Source of the DNA: an uncultured Methylopila sp.
Lineage (GTDB): Bacteria; Pseudomonadota; Alphaproteobacteria; Rhizobiales; Methylopilaceae
Direction: 5' to 3'
Assembly: GCA_902168115.1 (NCBI GenBank)
Contig: CABHPB010000063.1
Coordinates: forward strand, 62,001 to 126,000
Length of the DNA stretch: 64,000 nucleotides
The notes below the pieces were generated by a model. The model did no database searches. It saw only the letters and a program-made list of their open reading frames with translations, and had not been told where the DNA came from. The translations under genes and the position numbers were made by a program. This document shows positions 43,727 to 51,830 of this stretch, in pieces. Within the stretch, counting starts at the first letter, position 1. Each line of letters begins with the position of its first letter.

Positions 43727-44169
43727 CCCGCGCCGTCTCCGTCGTCCGCCGCCCGGCCGTCAAAGCCGCACTCGTCACTGATCGCATCACGCTCGACCAC
43801 GAGTCGCGCGGGCGTCGGCGGCTCGCGATGACGGCCGACGGCGGGCTCGACTTCCTGCTCGATCTCCCCCGCCCCGCGAACCTTTCCGACGGCGACGCGC
43901 TCGCGCTCGAGGACGGCCGGCTGGTCGAGGTGCGTGCGGCCGATGAGGAGCTGATCGAGATCACCGCCGGCACGCCGCTGCGCCTCGCCAAGATCGCCTG
44001 GCACCTCGGCAACCGCCATACGCCGGCGGAGGTGACGGAAGACGCCATCTACGTCGTGCCGGACCATGTGCTGGTCGAGATGGTCCGCGGCCTCGGCGGC
44101 TCGACGAAGCCGGTGAAGCGCCCGTTCCGCCCCGAACAGGGCGCCTATCACGGCCATGACCATGGCTGA
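43723..44169 (+). CDS. ureE: Urease accessory protein UreE
   Basis: A 148-aa nickel metallochaperone: VVRRPAVKAALVTDRITLDHESRGRRRLAMTADGGLDFLLDLPRPANLSDGDALALEDG, then IAWHLGNRHTPAEVTEDAIYVVPDHVLVEMVRGLGG with the conserved metal-binding His region, and a short His tail (YHGHDHG). The TTG start at 43723 overlaps the stop of the AbiJ-like gene, so the original start context may have been altered by the insertion. It overlaps ureF by 14 bases. Confidence 0.9.
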   Translation: MTRAVSVVRRPAVKAALVTDRITLDHESRGRRRLAMTADGGLDFLLDLPRPANLSDGDALALEDGRLVEVRAADEELIEITAGTPLRLAKIAWHLGNRHTPAEVTEDAIYVVPDHVLVEMVRGLGGSTKPVKRPFRPEQGAYHGHDHG

Positions 44170-44839
44170 GAGCGTCACCACTCTGCTCGCCTGGCTCTCC
44201 CCCGCCTTCCCCGTCGGGGGCTACGCCTACAGCCACGCGCTGGAACAGTCGGTCGAGGACGGCGACGTCAAGGACGAGGCCTCGCTGGAGATCTGGCTGC
44301 GCGACGCCATGGCGCTCGGTTTCGGCCGCAACGACGCGATCCTTCTGCAGGCCGCGCATCGGGCGGCGACCGCGAGCGACCTCGCCACGCTCGCCGAGAT
44401 CAACGAACTCGCGCTCGCCTTCGCGCCGACGAAGGAGCTTCATCTAGAGACGAGCCAGCAGGGCCGCAGCTTTCTGGACACCGTCCTCGCCGCTTGGTCG
44501 AACGAGCGGATGACGGAGATCGCGAGAGCGCTGGACGGACCGGTCGCCTATCCTGTCGCGGTCGGCGCGGCCTCCGCCGCGCATGGCGTTCCCGCCAGCG
44601 AAGCCGCCGCCGCCTTCCTCGTCGCGATCGCGCAGGCGCTGGTGTCTGCGGGGGTCCGGCTGGCGCCGATCGGCCAGACCGCCGGCGCGCGGATCGTGGC
44701 TCGGCTTGCGCCGCTCGCCCGCTCGATCGCCGAGGAGACGGCGGCGCTGACCGTCAACGATCTCGCCAATGCGACCTTCAGGCTGGACCTCGGCTCCGCC
44801 CGCCACGAGACCCAGTACACGAGGCTTTTCCGCTCATGA
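44156..44839 (+). CDS. ureF: Urease accessory protein UreF
   Basis: A 227-aa all-helical accessory protein: [92 protein letters not shown]. It forms the UreDFG activation complex. The ATG at 44156 overlaps the ureE end, and its own end overlaps ureG by four bases. Confidence 0.93.
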   Translation: MTMAESVTTLLAWLSPAFPVGGYAYSHALEQSVEDGDVKDEASLEIWLRDAMALGFGRNDAILLQAAHRAATASDLATLAEINELALAFAPTKELHLETSQQGRSFLDTVLAAWSNERMTEIARALDGPVAYPVAVGAASAAHGVPASEAAAAFLVAIAQALVSAGVRLAPIGQTAGARIVARLAPLARSIAEETAALTVNDLANATFRLDLGSARHETQYTRLFRS

Positions 44840-45456
44840 CCTCTTCGAACGGCCCGCTCCGCGTGGGCGTCGGCGGCCCCGTCGGCTCCGGCAAGACCGC
44901 GCTGATGGAGGCGCTCTGCAAGCGCTTCCGCGAGACCTACGACATCTGCGCGATCACCAACGACATCTACACCAAGGAGGACGAGCGCATCCTCGTCGAG
45001 GCCGGCGCGCTGCCGGCGGAGCGGATCATGGGGGTGGAGACCGGCGGGTGCCCGCACACCGCGATCCGAGAAGACGCGTCTATCAACCTCGCGGCGGTCG
45101 CCGAGATGAGCCGAAAATTCCCAAAACTCGACCTCGTGCTGATCGAGTCAGGCGGCGACAATCTCGCGGCGACCTTCTCGCCGGAACTCGCCGACATCAC
45201 GGTCTACGTCATCGACGTCGCGGGCGGTGAAAAGATCCCGCGCAAGGGCGGGCCAGGCATCACCCGCTCCGACATTCTCGTCGTCAACAAGACCGACCTT
45301 GCCCCGCTGGTCGGCGCAGATCTCGCCGTCATGGAGGCTGACACCGTCCGGATGAGGAAGGGCGCTCCTTACGTCTTCGCCTGCGTGAAGTCGGGCGACG
45401 GCGTCGAGGACGTCGCCCGCTTCATCGAACGCGCTGGGGGACTGAACGCGGGCTGA
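44836..45456 (+). CDS. ureG: Urease accessory GTPase UreG
   Basis: A 206-aa SIMIBI GTPase: P-loop [30 protein letters not shown], metal-binding [17 protein letters not shown] (Cys-Pro-His), [19 protein letters not shown] and [13 protein letters not shown]. It drives nickel delivery to apo-urease. The ATG at 44836 is set by the ATGA overlap with ureF. Last gene of the urt-ure operon. Confidence 0.96.
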   Translation: MTSSNGPLRVGVGGPVGSGKTALMEALCKRFRETYDICAITNDIYTKEDERILVEAGALPAERIMGVETGGCPHTAIREDASINLAAVAEMSRKFPKLDLVLIESGGDNLAATFSPELADITVYVIDVAGGEKIPRKGGPGITRSDILVVNKTDLAPLVGADLAVMEADTVRMRKGAPYVFACVKSGDGVEDVARFIERAGGLNAG

Positions 45457-45465
45457 CGCGTCGTC

Positions 45466-46224
45466 CTACGGCGCCTGGTCGCCGGGCGTGGCGAGCTTCA
45501 CCACGCCGCTCTTGGCCTTCAGCGCCGCGAGCACGTCCTCCGGCTTGCCCTCGAGCACGCGGGCGACGAACACGCCGCCGGGCTTCGGGCCGGCGACGAT
45601 CTCGACCTTCGCTTCCGTCAGAACCGCCGCGATCTGCTGGGCGGTCGCGGCCGGCTCGAAGGCGACGAGCACGGTCGCAGCGCGGGCGCGCGCCGCAGGC
45701 GGCGGGGCGAGCGAGCGCTTGAGCTCGCCTTGCTGGGCAGGCGCAGGCGCGGGCGGCGCGCCGGCGCTCGGCGCGGAGGCGGTCTCGTAGGTCCCCTCGC
45801 CGCCGGTCCCGAGATAGGCGCCGGTGAGCAGCCCCGCCTGCAGCGCGATGACGACGGCCGCCGCCGTCGCGCCCCAGGCGAGCTGGCCGGGCGAAGCCAG
45901 GCTCAGCTTCGAGGACAGCCAGCGCATGACGCCGGCCGCCTTCGGGGCGCGGGCCTGCTCGTCCGCCTCGATGCGGGCGAACAGGCTCTCCATCGCCGCC
46001 CGCGAGGGCGCGGGCAGAGCCTCGTTCAGGGCGACGGTCCCGTCGCGCTCCTCGGCCGCGATCTCAAGCCGGCGCGCGAGCGCGGGATCGTCCGCGAGCA
46101 TCCTTTCGAGCGCGGCGGCGTCGGCCTCGTCAAGGCGGTCGATCGCGCTCCAGGGCGCGAGCAGGTCGGCCTCGTGCGGGTGGTCAGGACCGGTGGTCAT
46201 CTTGCCATCCGTGCTCATGGCCAC
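45466..46224 (-). CDS. Anti-sigma factor (RskA/ChrR-like membrane type)
   Basis: A 252-aa protein: cytoplasmic N-terminus (ADLLAPWSAIDRLDEADAAALERMLADDPALARRLEIA, the RskA-like N-terminal pattern), one membrane helix (about 118-137, LAWGATAAAVVIALQAGLLTGAYLG) and an extracytoplasmic C-terminus (VLVAFEPAATAQQIAAVLTEAKVEIVAGPKPGGVFVARV). It overlaps the sigma-factor gene by ten bases, the classic pairing in which it holds the sigma factor inactive. Confidence 0.82.
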   Translation of the reverse strand: MAMSTDGKMTTGPDHPHEADLLAPWSAIDRLDEADAAALERMLADDPALARRLEIAAEERDGTVALNEALPAPSRAAMESLFARIEADEQARAPKAAGVMRWLSSKLSLASPGQLAWGATAAAVVIALQAGLLTGAYLGTGGEGTYETASAPSAGAPPAPAPAQQGELKRSLAPPPAARARAATVLVAFEPAATAQQIAAVLTEAKVEIVAGPKPGGVFVARVLEGKPEDVLAALKAKSGVVKLATPGDQAP

Positions 46225-46775
46225 CCCCTGTCGATCCCCGCCGCGGACAGGTGCTCGGCGAGTTTCTTGCGGGCGTAGAACATGCGCGTCTTCACGGTCG
46301 CGGCCGGGATCGACAGGATCTCGCTCGCCTCCTCGACCGACTTCTCATGGTAGTAGACGAGGTCGATGATCTCGCGATGCTCGGCGGTGAGCAACTGCAG
46401 GCAGCGCTGCATGGCCTGCGCCTTGCTGAGCTTCTGGGCCGTGACCTCGGGCGTGTCGGCGTCGTCCTCGACCGCCTCGGCGACCTCGGGCTCGAGCTCC
46501 CTCTCCGTGGCCTTGCGCATGGAGGACAGCGCCTTGAAACGGGCGATCGAGAGGATCCAGGTCGACACCGCCGCCCTGCCCTCGAACCGTCCCGCCTGTC
46601 GCCAGACGTCGAAAAACGTGTCGTTCATGAGATCCTCCGCCCGCGCTTCGTCGCGCACGAGACGGATCAGGAACCTGAAACAGCGCGTGGAGTGACGCGC
46701 ATAGAGGCTCCGCATCGCGGCCCGGTCGCCGGCCGCGACGCGTCCGAGGAGGGTTTCGTCCGAAACCTCCGTCAT
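46215..46775 (-). CDS. ECF (sigma-70 group 4) RNA polymerase sigma factor
   Basis: A 186-aa sigma factor: region 2 (MRSLYARHSTRCFRFLIRLVRDEARAEDLMNDTFFDVWRQAGRFEGRAAVSTWILSIARFKAL) and region 4 (CLQLLTAEHREIIDLVYYHEKSVEEASEILSIPAATVKTRMFYARKKL). It is followed by its likely anti-sigma factor. The subtilase gene 113 bases upstream runs in the same direction and might share regulation. The signal is unknown. Confidence 0.92.
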   Translation of the reverse strand: MTEVSDETLLGRVAAGDRAAMRSLYARHSTRCFRFLIRLVRDEARAEDLMNDTFFDVWRQAGRFEGRAAVSTWILSIARFKALSSMRKATERELEPEVAEAVEDDADTPEVTAQKLSKAQAMQRCLQLLTAEHREIIDLVYYHEKSVEEASEILSIPAATVKTRMFYARKKLAEHLSAAGIDRGWP

Positions 46776-46887
46776 GACGCCGTCCGCGGCCCGTCGATCA
46801 TGGGTCGCGACGGCGCGGAGAAAGGTTCAACGGCTCGCGCGATTTCGCGCTGGATGATCGGGCGTCGAAATCGCACTTGGCCTCGAA

Positions 46888-48807
46888 CTATCTGGCCCCG
46901 GAGTCCGGCGGGACGTCGGAATCGGAGAGCGAAGGCTGCCCTGCCGAGGCCGACCGTGTCGAGGCCGTTCTTTCGGGGCTGTCAGCGCCGGCGACCGGCG
47001 GCTGGCGCACGACGCCGAGCGCCTCGAGCGCGCCGACCGCGTCGACCGCGCCCGCGCCGAACTCGGCGTCAGGTCCCGGCGCGCCGAGATCGCGCGCCGA
47101 ACCCGTCAGCGCGGCGCGCGCGCGCCAGGCCGGCAGGCCGGGATCGGCCTCGGCCATTGTCGCGATCACGCCGGCGACCTCGGCCGACGCCATCGAGGTG
47201 CCCGACATGAAGCCGAAGCCGCCGCCGGGCGATGCGACCAGCACGTCGACGCCAGGCGCGGCGACGCTCAGGTGATCGCCGCGATTGGCGACGGGAAGGA
47301 TGCGGTCCTCCGCGTCGGTCGCGGTGACCGCGATCACGTTGCGATCCGCGGCCGGGAACAGCGGCGGCGAGGACGGGCCGGCGTTGCCCGCGGCGGCGAC
47401 GTAGATCACGCCCTTGGCGGCGCCGGCGGCGATCGTGTCGGCGATCTTGTCGTCCTTCGGCCCGGCGAAGCTCATGTTGACGATCCGGACGTTGCGGCTC
47501 GACGCCCAGTCCAACCCGCGCAGGATCAGCATGGTGGTGCCCTGCGCGCCGAGCCTGGACTTGCGCTCCGGCGCGAAGGCGCGGACCGCGAAGATCTGGG
47601 CCTGCGGCGCCGGGCTCCCGATCTCGCCGCGTCCGGCCGCAAGGCCCGCGACGGCCGTGCCGTGCGGATGCGGGACGAGCTCGCCGCCGATCGGGTCGAA
47701 GCTCTCGACCACGGCGCCCTTGAGCGCCGGATGGGCCGGATCGACCGCCGAGTCGATCACGGCGATCCGAACCCCCTTGCCGGTCGCCGACGACTGCGCC
47801 TCGTCGACCCGCATCTTGGCGAGGGCGTACTGGCTCGCCGCGAGGTCGCTCGCGCGCGTCTGGCTCAGCTCGAAAATGTGGTTCGGCTGGGCCGAGCGGA
47901 CTCGCGGATCGGCCCGCAGCGCGTCGACCACCTGGTCGATGCTGCGGCCGTCCGGGATGCGCCAGCGGAACACGGTCGTGCCGGTCAGCTCAAGCTTGTG
48001 GGACTCGATGCGTTCCAGCCGCTGCTGGGCGGCAAGATCGTCGACCTGCGCGTCGGTGAGGTTCGATCCGACCTCGATGATGACCTCGCCGGGCACTTCG
48101 TCCGGACCGCCCGAAGCGACGAGCGCCGGCTGCGGGGCCTGAGGCGCAAGCGGAGCGGCGGGCGGCGTCGCCGCCGGAGGGGGCGGAGTGACCGCCGCGG
48201 CGGCGGGCGCGGCGGTCGGCGCGACGACGGGCGCGGCGATCGCGGGGGCCGCCAGCGGCGCGGCCTTCGGCTCGAGCTTGCCCGGCTTCACCGGCGCGGC
48301 CTTCACCACCTTGGGTTTCTGCGGCTGGACCGGACGGCGGCGCGGCGGGGGCGCCGGCTCGAAATCCTCGACGTCGGCCCGCTCGACGTCCGGGCGGCGC
48401 GGCTTCCAGCGCTTCGGGCGCGCGGGCTCGTAGTAGCCGTAACCGTCCTCCTCGACGACCTCGACCGGCGCGCGCCGCACCTTGACGGGCCTGCGGGCCG
48501 GACGGACCTCATATTCCTCGATGACGGTCTCTTCGCGGACCCTGCGGCGCTCGGCTGTCGCGGCGCCGATGGCGAGCCCGGCGCCGAGCCCGATCAGGCC
48601 GCCCGCGATGGCGGCCCCGCCGCCTCCGCCGCCATGCCCGCGTCCACCGCGCCACTTGTAGTTCTTGCCGCCCTCGCCGCGCGAATAGTCCTGGGCCTGC
48701 GCGGCGACGCTGGAGAAGACGAGAACCGCCCCGAGCGGGAGCGCCAGCGCAAGGCGCAGGCGGCGCGCGGCGGCGCTGCGGGACTTGGGACCACTGGAGG
48801 CGCTCAT
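46888..48807 (-). CDS. Exported subtilisin-family (S8) serine protease
   Basis: A 639-aa protein with a signal peptide ending near residue 39 (SSVAAQAQ), a Gly-rich glycine-zipper-like segment (about 52-85), and a long Arg/Pro/Ala-rich linker (90-235). A short prodomain-like region (about 238-310, EVIIEVGSNLTDAQVDDLAAQQRL) comes before the protease domain. The triad is Asp352 (IAVIDSAVD), His382 (HPHGTAVAG) and Ser538 (SGTSMAS). It probably acts in the periplasm or at the surface. The ECF sigma/anti-sigma pair lies directly downstream on the same strand. Confidence 0.88.
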   Translation of the reverse strand: MSASSGPKSRSAAARRLRLALALPLGAVLVFSSVAAQAQDYSRGEGGKNYKWRGGRGHGGGGGGAAIAGGLIGLGAGLAIGAATAERRRVREETVIEEYEVRPARRPVKVRRAPVEVVEEDGYGYYEPARPKRWKPRRPDVERADVEDFEPAPPPRRRPVQPQKPKVVKAAPVKPGKLEPKAAPLAAPAIAAPVVAPTAAPAAAAVTPPPPAATPPAAPLAPQAPQPALVASGGPDEVPGEVIIEVGSNLTDAQVDDLAAQQRLERIESHKLELTGTTVFRWRIPDGRSIDQVVDALRADPRVRSAQPNHIFELSQTRASDLAASQYALAKMRVDEAQSSATGKGVRIAVIDSAVDPAHPALKGAVVESFDPIGGELVPHPHGTAVAGLAAGRGEIGSPAPQAQIFAVRAFAPERKSRLGAQGTTMLILRGLDWASSRNVRIVNMSFAGPKDDKIADTIAAGAAKGVIYVAAAGNAGPSSPPLFPAADRNVIAVTATDAEDRILPVANRGDHLSVAAPGVDVLVASPGGGFGFMSGTSMASAEVAGVIATMAEADPGLPAWRARAALTGSARDLGAPGPDAEFGAGAVDAVGALEALGVVRQPPVAGADSPERTASTRSASAGQPSLSDSDVPPDSGAR

Positions 48808-48978
48808 GGCCGTCTTCCTGTCAGTTGTTTTCTGTCGAACCGCGTGACTGTCCGGGCGTCGAAGCCCCTCGAACGTCAGCCTGCGATCGGGTCAAGCCGG
48901 CGGCGCGATCTTGTCCGCACCACGGGCGCCCGTCAACGCAATGAATCCGGAGCATTTTACAGCTGTTCCGACGCAAGT

Positions 48979-49010
48979 GGGCGGAGCCTCTCCCCCAAGA
49001 GGCTCCGCCC
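48979..49010 (-). terminator. 13-bp hairpin downstream of the small Gly-rich gene
   Basis: GGGCGGAGCCTCT and AGAGGCTCCGCCC form a perfect 13-bp stem with a six-base loop, 35 bases past the stop of the minus-strand gene at 49045. No T-run follows on the minus strand. It probably separates that gene from the subtilase gene; nothing else is visible between 48808 and 49044. Confidence 0.5.
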
Positions 49011-49044
49011 TGTCGGATCGTGCGACGATCGGGGATGACGAGGA

Positions 49045-49341
49045 TCAGTCGCAGACCCGGACCCGGGTGACGTAGCGTTCGCCATAGGCGCCGTAGCGCA
49101 CGCGCTTTTCGGTCCAGCAGGAGGGTTCGTCGTAGCTGTCGGCGTAGGCGGCGTTGGCCGCGATCGCGCCGAGGATGAGGCCGCCGGCGACCGCGGCGGC
49201 GCCGTAGCCTCCGTGGCGATGACCGCCCTTGGCGGAGGCGGCGCCCGGCGCGAGCGCCACGCCGACGACGGCGGCGACTGCGAGGGCCGAGAGAGCCTTG
49301 CGGCCGGCGGAGAGCTTGGCGGTCGAGATCAGCTTGGTCAT
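49045..49341 (-). CDS. Small exported Gly/Ala-rich protein
   Basis: A 98-aa protein with a long signal region (MTKLISTAKLSAGRKALSALAVAAVVGVALAPGAASA), a glycine-zipper-like stretch (GYGAAAVAGGLILGAIAANAAYA) and a C-terminal domain with two cysteines (SCWTEKRVRYGAYGERYVTRVRVCD). Proteins of this build are common in Hyphomicrobiales and resemble the glycine-zipper part of the neighbouring subtilase. Function unknown. Confidence 0.75.
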   Translation of the reverse strand: MTKLISTAKLSAGRKALSALAVAAVVGVALAPGAASAKGGHRHGGYGAAAVAGGLILGAIAANAAYADSYDEPSCWTEKRVRYGAYGERYVTRVRVCD

Positions 49342-49461
49342 GACGGCATCCCCTCGAGATTTTTTGGAGGACCGCCCGTCGCGGCCCCGATGACCGTCTG
49401 TCGCGACCAGCGCGCCGGCGGTTCAAAGGGGGGCTGAAGATTTTTCCAGCGGAGACCCACC

Positions 49462-49573
49462 GCGTGCTTCGAGACGGCGCTGGCGCGCCTCCTCAGCACG
49501 AGGATTCTCGAGGTCGCTGAAACGGTCCTGATGCTGAGGAGCGACGGCGGAGCCGGCGCGTCTCGAAGCACGC
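49462..49573. repeat. Palindromic intergenic repeat, about 112 bases
   Basis: Outer arms GCGTGCTTCGAGACG (49462-49476) and CGTCTCGAAGCACGC (49559-49573) are perfect 15-base complements. Inner arms TCCTCAGCA (49490-49498) and TGCTGAGGA (49532-49540) are perfect 9-base complements. The nested structure in a gene-free gap (49342-49718) fits a repetitive extragenic palindrome. No second copy was noticed in this window. Confidence 0.7.
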
Positions 49574-49718
49574 AGACCAGCGCCGCATGAGCTCGGATAC
49601 GGAGGTCGCAAATCTGTGCCCGTCGAGACTCATAAGCGCCGCGACAGGCCCTGAATTTGCTGAAAATCGGGCAGGTGCGTAGTACTGCGTATGGCGAAGC
49701 GTCAACGTTCCCTTAACC

Positions 49719-49913
49719 ATGAGCGAATCGGTTACGGAGCGACGCCTGATGCACCTCGATACGCATTACCGGGCTGAAGTCATGGCGGCTGAGCGGTTCG
49801 TCGGCGGTCTTCGAGCGACGCTCGCCTACATGGCGCTCGGTCTTGGCCTGACGGGCACTCTCGCGATCATCCCGTCGGTCGTCACGCTGCTGGCGACACG
49901 GGGCTTCCAGTAA
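49719..49913 (+). CDS. Small single-helix membrane protein, uncertain
   Basis: A 64-aa frame encoding a charged N-terminal half (MSESVTERRLMHLDTHYRAEVMAAERFVGG) and one membrane helix (ATLAYMALGLGLTGTLAIIPSVVTLL). The sequence is protein-like, with a normal amino-acid balance and a sensible topology, but no family is recognised and no strong ribosome-binding site is seen. A shorter start at residue 11 is possible. Confidence 0.45.
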   Translation: MSESVTERRLMHLDTHYRAEVMAAERFVGGLRATLAYMALGLGLTGTLAIIPSVVTLLATRGFQ

Positions 49914-49994
49914 TCCACCCGATCTGCGCTTCGCCCAATTTGGCGGCTTTCGCGCACAAATATTTCGCGCTGCACAAAAAATAGAGGCCTCCGC

Positions 49995-50023
49995 TTGACG
50001 GAGCCTTCGGTTTGATGCGCCAT
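49995..50023 (+). promoter_or_regulatory. Putative promoter of the amino-acid ABC operon
   Basis: CTTGACG (TTGACG at 49995-50000), a 17-base spacer and CGCCAT (50018-50023). Upstream lies CTGCACAAAAAATAG (49970-49984), which resembles CTGCACAACAAATG at 7667-7680 before the permease operon. Confidence 0.4.
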
Positions 50024-50098
50024 TGACCCTGAGACGGAACGGCCGCGGGCGGGGCGCGGCGGACGATCCGTCCCGAAGCCGCTCGAAGGACAAGGTCA

Positions 50099-50902
50099 AT
50101 GAAAAAAATCATCCTGGCGTCAGCAGCCCTCCTCATCGCCGGCGCCGTCCCCGCCGCCGCCGACGTGCTCTCAGACATCAAATCCCGCGGGACGCTCATT
50201 GTCGGCGTGAAGGCCGACTACAAGCCCTTCGGATTTCGCGACCCGTCCGGCCAGGTCGTCGGCATCGAGCCGGATCTCGCCGCGGACCTCGCCAAGCGGC
50301 TCGGCGTGAAGCTCGAGCTCGTGCCGGTGGTCGCCTCCAACCGCATCGAGTTCGTCAACCAGGGCAAGATCGACATCGTGATCGCCACGATGTCCGACAA
50401 GCCGGAACGCCGGAAGTCGGTGCTAGCGATCGATCCGCAGTACTATTCGGACTCGGTCAACGTGCTGATGACGCAGAAGGCCAAGTTCGCGAGCTGGGAC
50501 GAACTGAAGGGCCGCACCCTCTGCGCGACCTCGGGCTCGTTCTACAACAAGGAAGTCGAGTCCAAGTACGGCGCCGTGATCAAGGCGTTCGACGGCTCCG
50601 AGAAGCCGCTCTTCGCCCTGAAGCAGGGCGAGTGCATCGGCTACCTCTACGACCAGACCTTCGTGCAGGGCAAACTGCTCGACGACGAGTGGAAGTCCGC
50701 CTACCACATGCCGCTTCCGGGCATCCTCGAGACGCCGTGGATCATGGCCGTGAAGAACGGCGAGGACGGGCTCGCCAAGTACCTGTCCGACACCACCAAG
50801 GACTGGTTCAAGCAGGGCACGGTGATCGAGCTCGAGAAGAAGTGGGGCATCCAGTCCACCGACTACTCGAAGCGGATGCACGAGCAGGCCAAGGGCAGCT
50901 GA
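50099..50902 (+). CDS. Polar amino-acid type ABC transporter substrate-binding protein
   Basis: A 267-aa periplasmic binding protein (family 3): signal peptide MKKIILASAALLIAGAVPAAA, then SDIKSRGTLIVGVKADYKPFGFRDPSGQVVGIEPDLAADLAKRLGVKLELVPVVASNRIEFVNQGKIDIVIATMS and EKKWGIQSTDYSKRMHEQ. It would capture a polar amino acid or related compound. First gene of a four-gene importer; a strong hairpin follows it. Confidence 0.93.
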   Translation: MKKIILASAALLIAGAVPAAADVLSDIKSRGTLIVGVKADYKPFGFRDPSGQVVGIEPDLAADLAKRLGVKLELVPVVASNRIEFVNQGKIDIVIATMSDKPERRKSVLAIDPQYYSDSVNVLMTQKAKFASWDELKGRTLCATSGSFYNKEVESKYGAVIKAFDGSEKPLFALKQGECIGYLYDQTFVQGKLLDDEWKSAYHMPLPGILETPWIMAVKNGEDGLAKYLSDTTKDWFKQGTVIELEKKWGIQSTDYSKRMHEQAKGS

Positions 50903-50909
50903 GTTTCGG

Positions 50910-50939
50910 CGGGCCGGTCAGGGGAACCTGACCGGCCCG
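50910..50939 (+). terminator. 13-bp hairpin between the binding-protein and permease genes
   Basis: CGGGCCGGTCAGG and CCTGACCGGCCCG pair perfectly around a GGAA loop, eight bases after the stop. No T-run follows. It may stabilise the binding-protein mRNA or attenuate downstream transcription. Confidence 0.55.
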
Positions 50940-51050
50940 TCCGCTTTCGGCGCCGGCCCGCCGCCCGCGCCGCGATGACGACGTTCGGGGGTTCACCAGA
51001 CACATGACGCCGCTTCCGCGCGACATGACGCGTCAGGAGACAGCACGCTG

Positions 51051-51830
51051 ATGGCTTGTGACGTTGCGCCGCCAGACGTAATCGCCGCCGCGGGCTGCTG
51101 GATCCTCGACCACACCGGCGTCAACCTCACGATCCTGCACGACGAGTTCGACCGCAGGCGGTTCGTCTCGGGCATCGGCATGACGATCTGGCTGTCCGTG
51201 GTCAGCCTGTTTTTCAGCCTCATCATCGGCGTGGTCGGCGCCTGGGCCCAGGGCTCGGACTACAAGTGGATCCGGAGGCTGATCAACGGCTTCATCGTGG
51301 TCTTCCGGAACACGCCGCCGCTGGTCCAGATCTTCTTCTTCTATTTCGGCATCTCGACCCTGCTGCCGTCCGTCGAGGACGACGTCGGCATGCGCCAGCC
51401 GCTGTTCTCGAACATCCAGTGGGCGATCTTCTCGCTCTCGCTGTTCGCCGGCGCCTTCAACATCGAGATTTTCCGGTCCGGCATCGAGGCGGTGCCGAAC
51501 TCGACCAAGGAGGCCGCCGCGGCGCTGGGCTACACACGGCTCGGCACCTACCTCCACATCGTGCTGCCGCTGGCGATCCGCGTCTGCCTGCCGGCGCTCA
51601 ACAACAACCTCGTCAACCTGCTGAAGACCACCTCGCTCGCCTACGCCATCGCGGTGCCGGAACTGCTCTACGCGTCCAAGAACATCTGGACCGACGCGCA
51701 GAACGTGCCGACCATGATGGTGGTGCTGCTGCTGACCTATGTCGCGCTGGTCGGCGTGCTGGTCTGGGCGATGAACGCCTGGGAGCGCTCGATGGCCATT
51801 CCCGGCTTCGGACAGGGGCGCGGCCGATGA
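51051..51830 (+). CDS. Amino-acid ABC transporter permease (HisM/GlnP type)
   Basis: A 259-aa permease with about five membrane helices and the family's EAA-type loop (FRSGIEAVPNSTKEAAAALGYTRLGTYLHIVLPLAIRVCLPALNNNLVNLLKTTSLAYAIAVPELL). FRNTPPLVQIFFFYFG is characteristic of polar amino-acid permeases. It overlaps the second permease gene by four bases. Confidence 0.93.
   Translation: MACDVAPPDVIAAAGCWILDHTGVNLTILHDEFDRRRFVSGIGMTIWLSVVSLFFSLIIGVVGAWAQGSDYKWIRRLINGFIVVFRNTPPLVQIFFFYFGISTLLPSVEDDVGMRQPLFSNIQWAIFSLSLFAGAFNIEIFRSGIEAVPNSTKEAAAALGYTRLGTYLHIVLPLAIRVCLPALNNNLVNLLKTTSLAYAIAVPELLYASKNIWTDAQNVPTMMVVLLLTYVALVGVLVWAMNAWERSMAIPGFGQGRGR

Noticed and set aside
49342-49718. Several short open frames on the minus strand
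   Set aside because: They cross the palindromic repeat and have Arg/Ser-rich translations typical of GC-rich noncoding DNA.
49941-49956. Sigma-54 promoter before the amino-acid ABC operon (TGGCGGCTTTCGCGCA)
   Set aside because: GG-GC spacing is right, but the -12 box is GCGCA rather than TTGCA and the leader would be over 130 bases; a CTTGAC-type promoter downstream is a better candidate.
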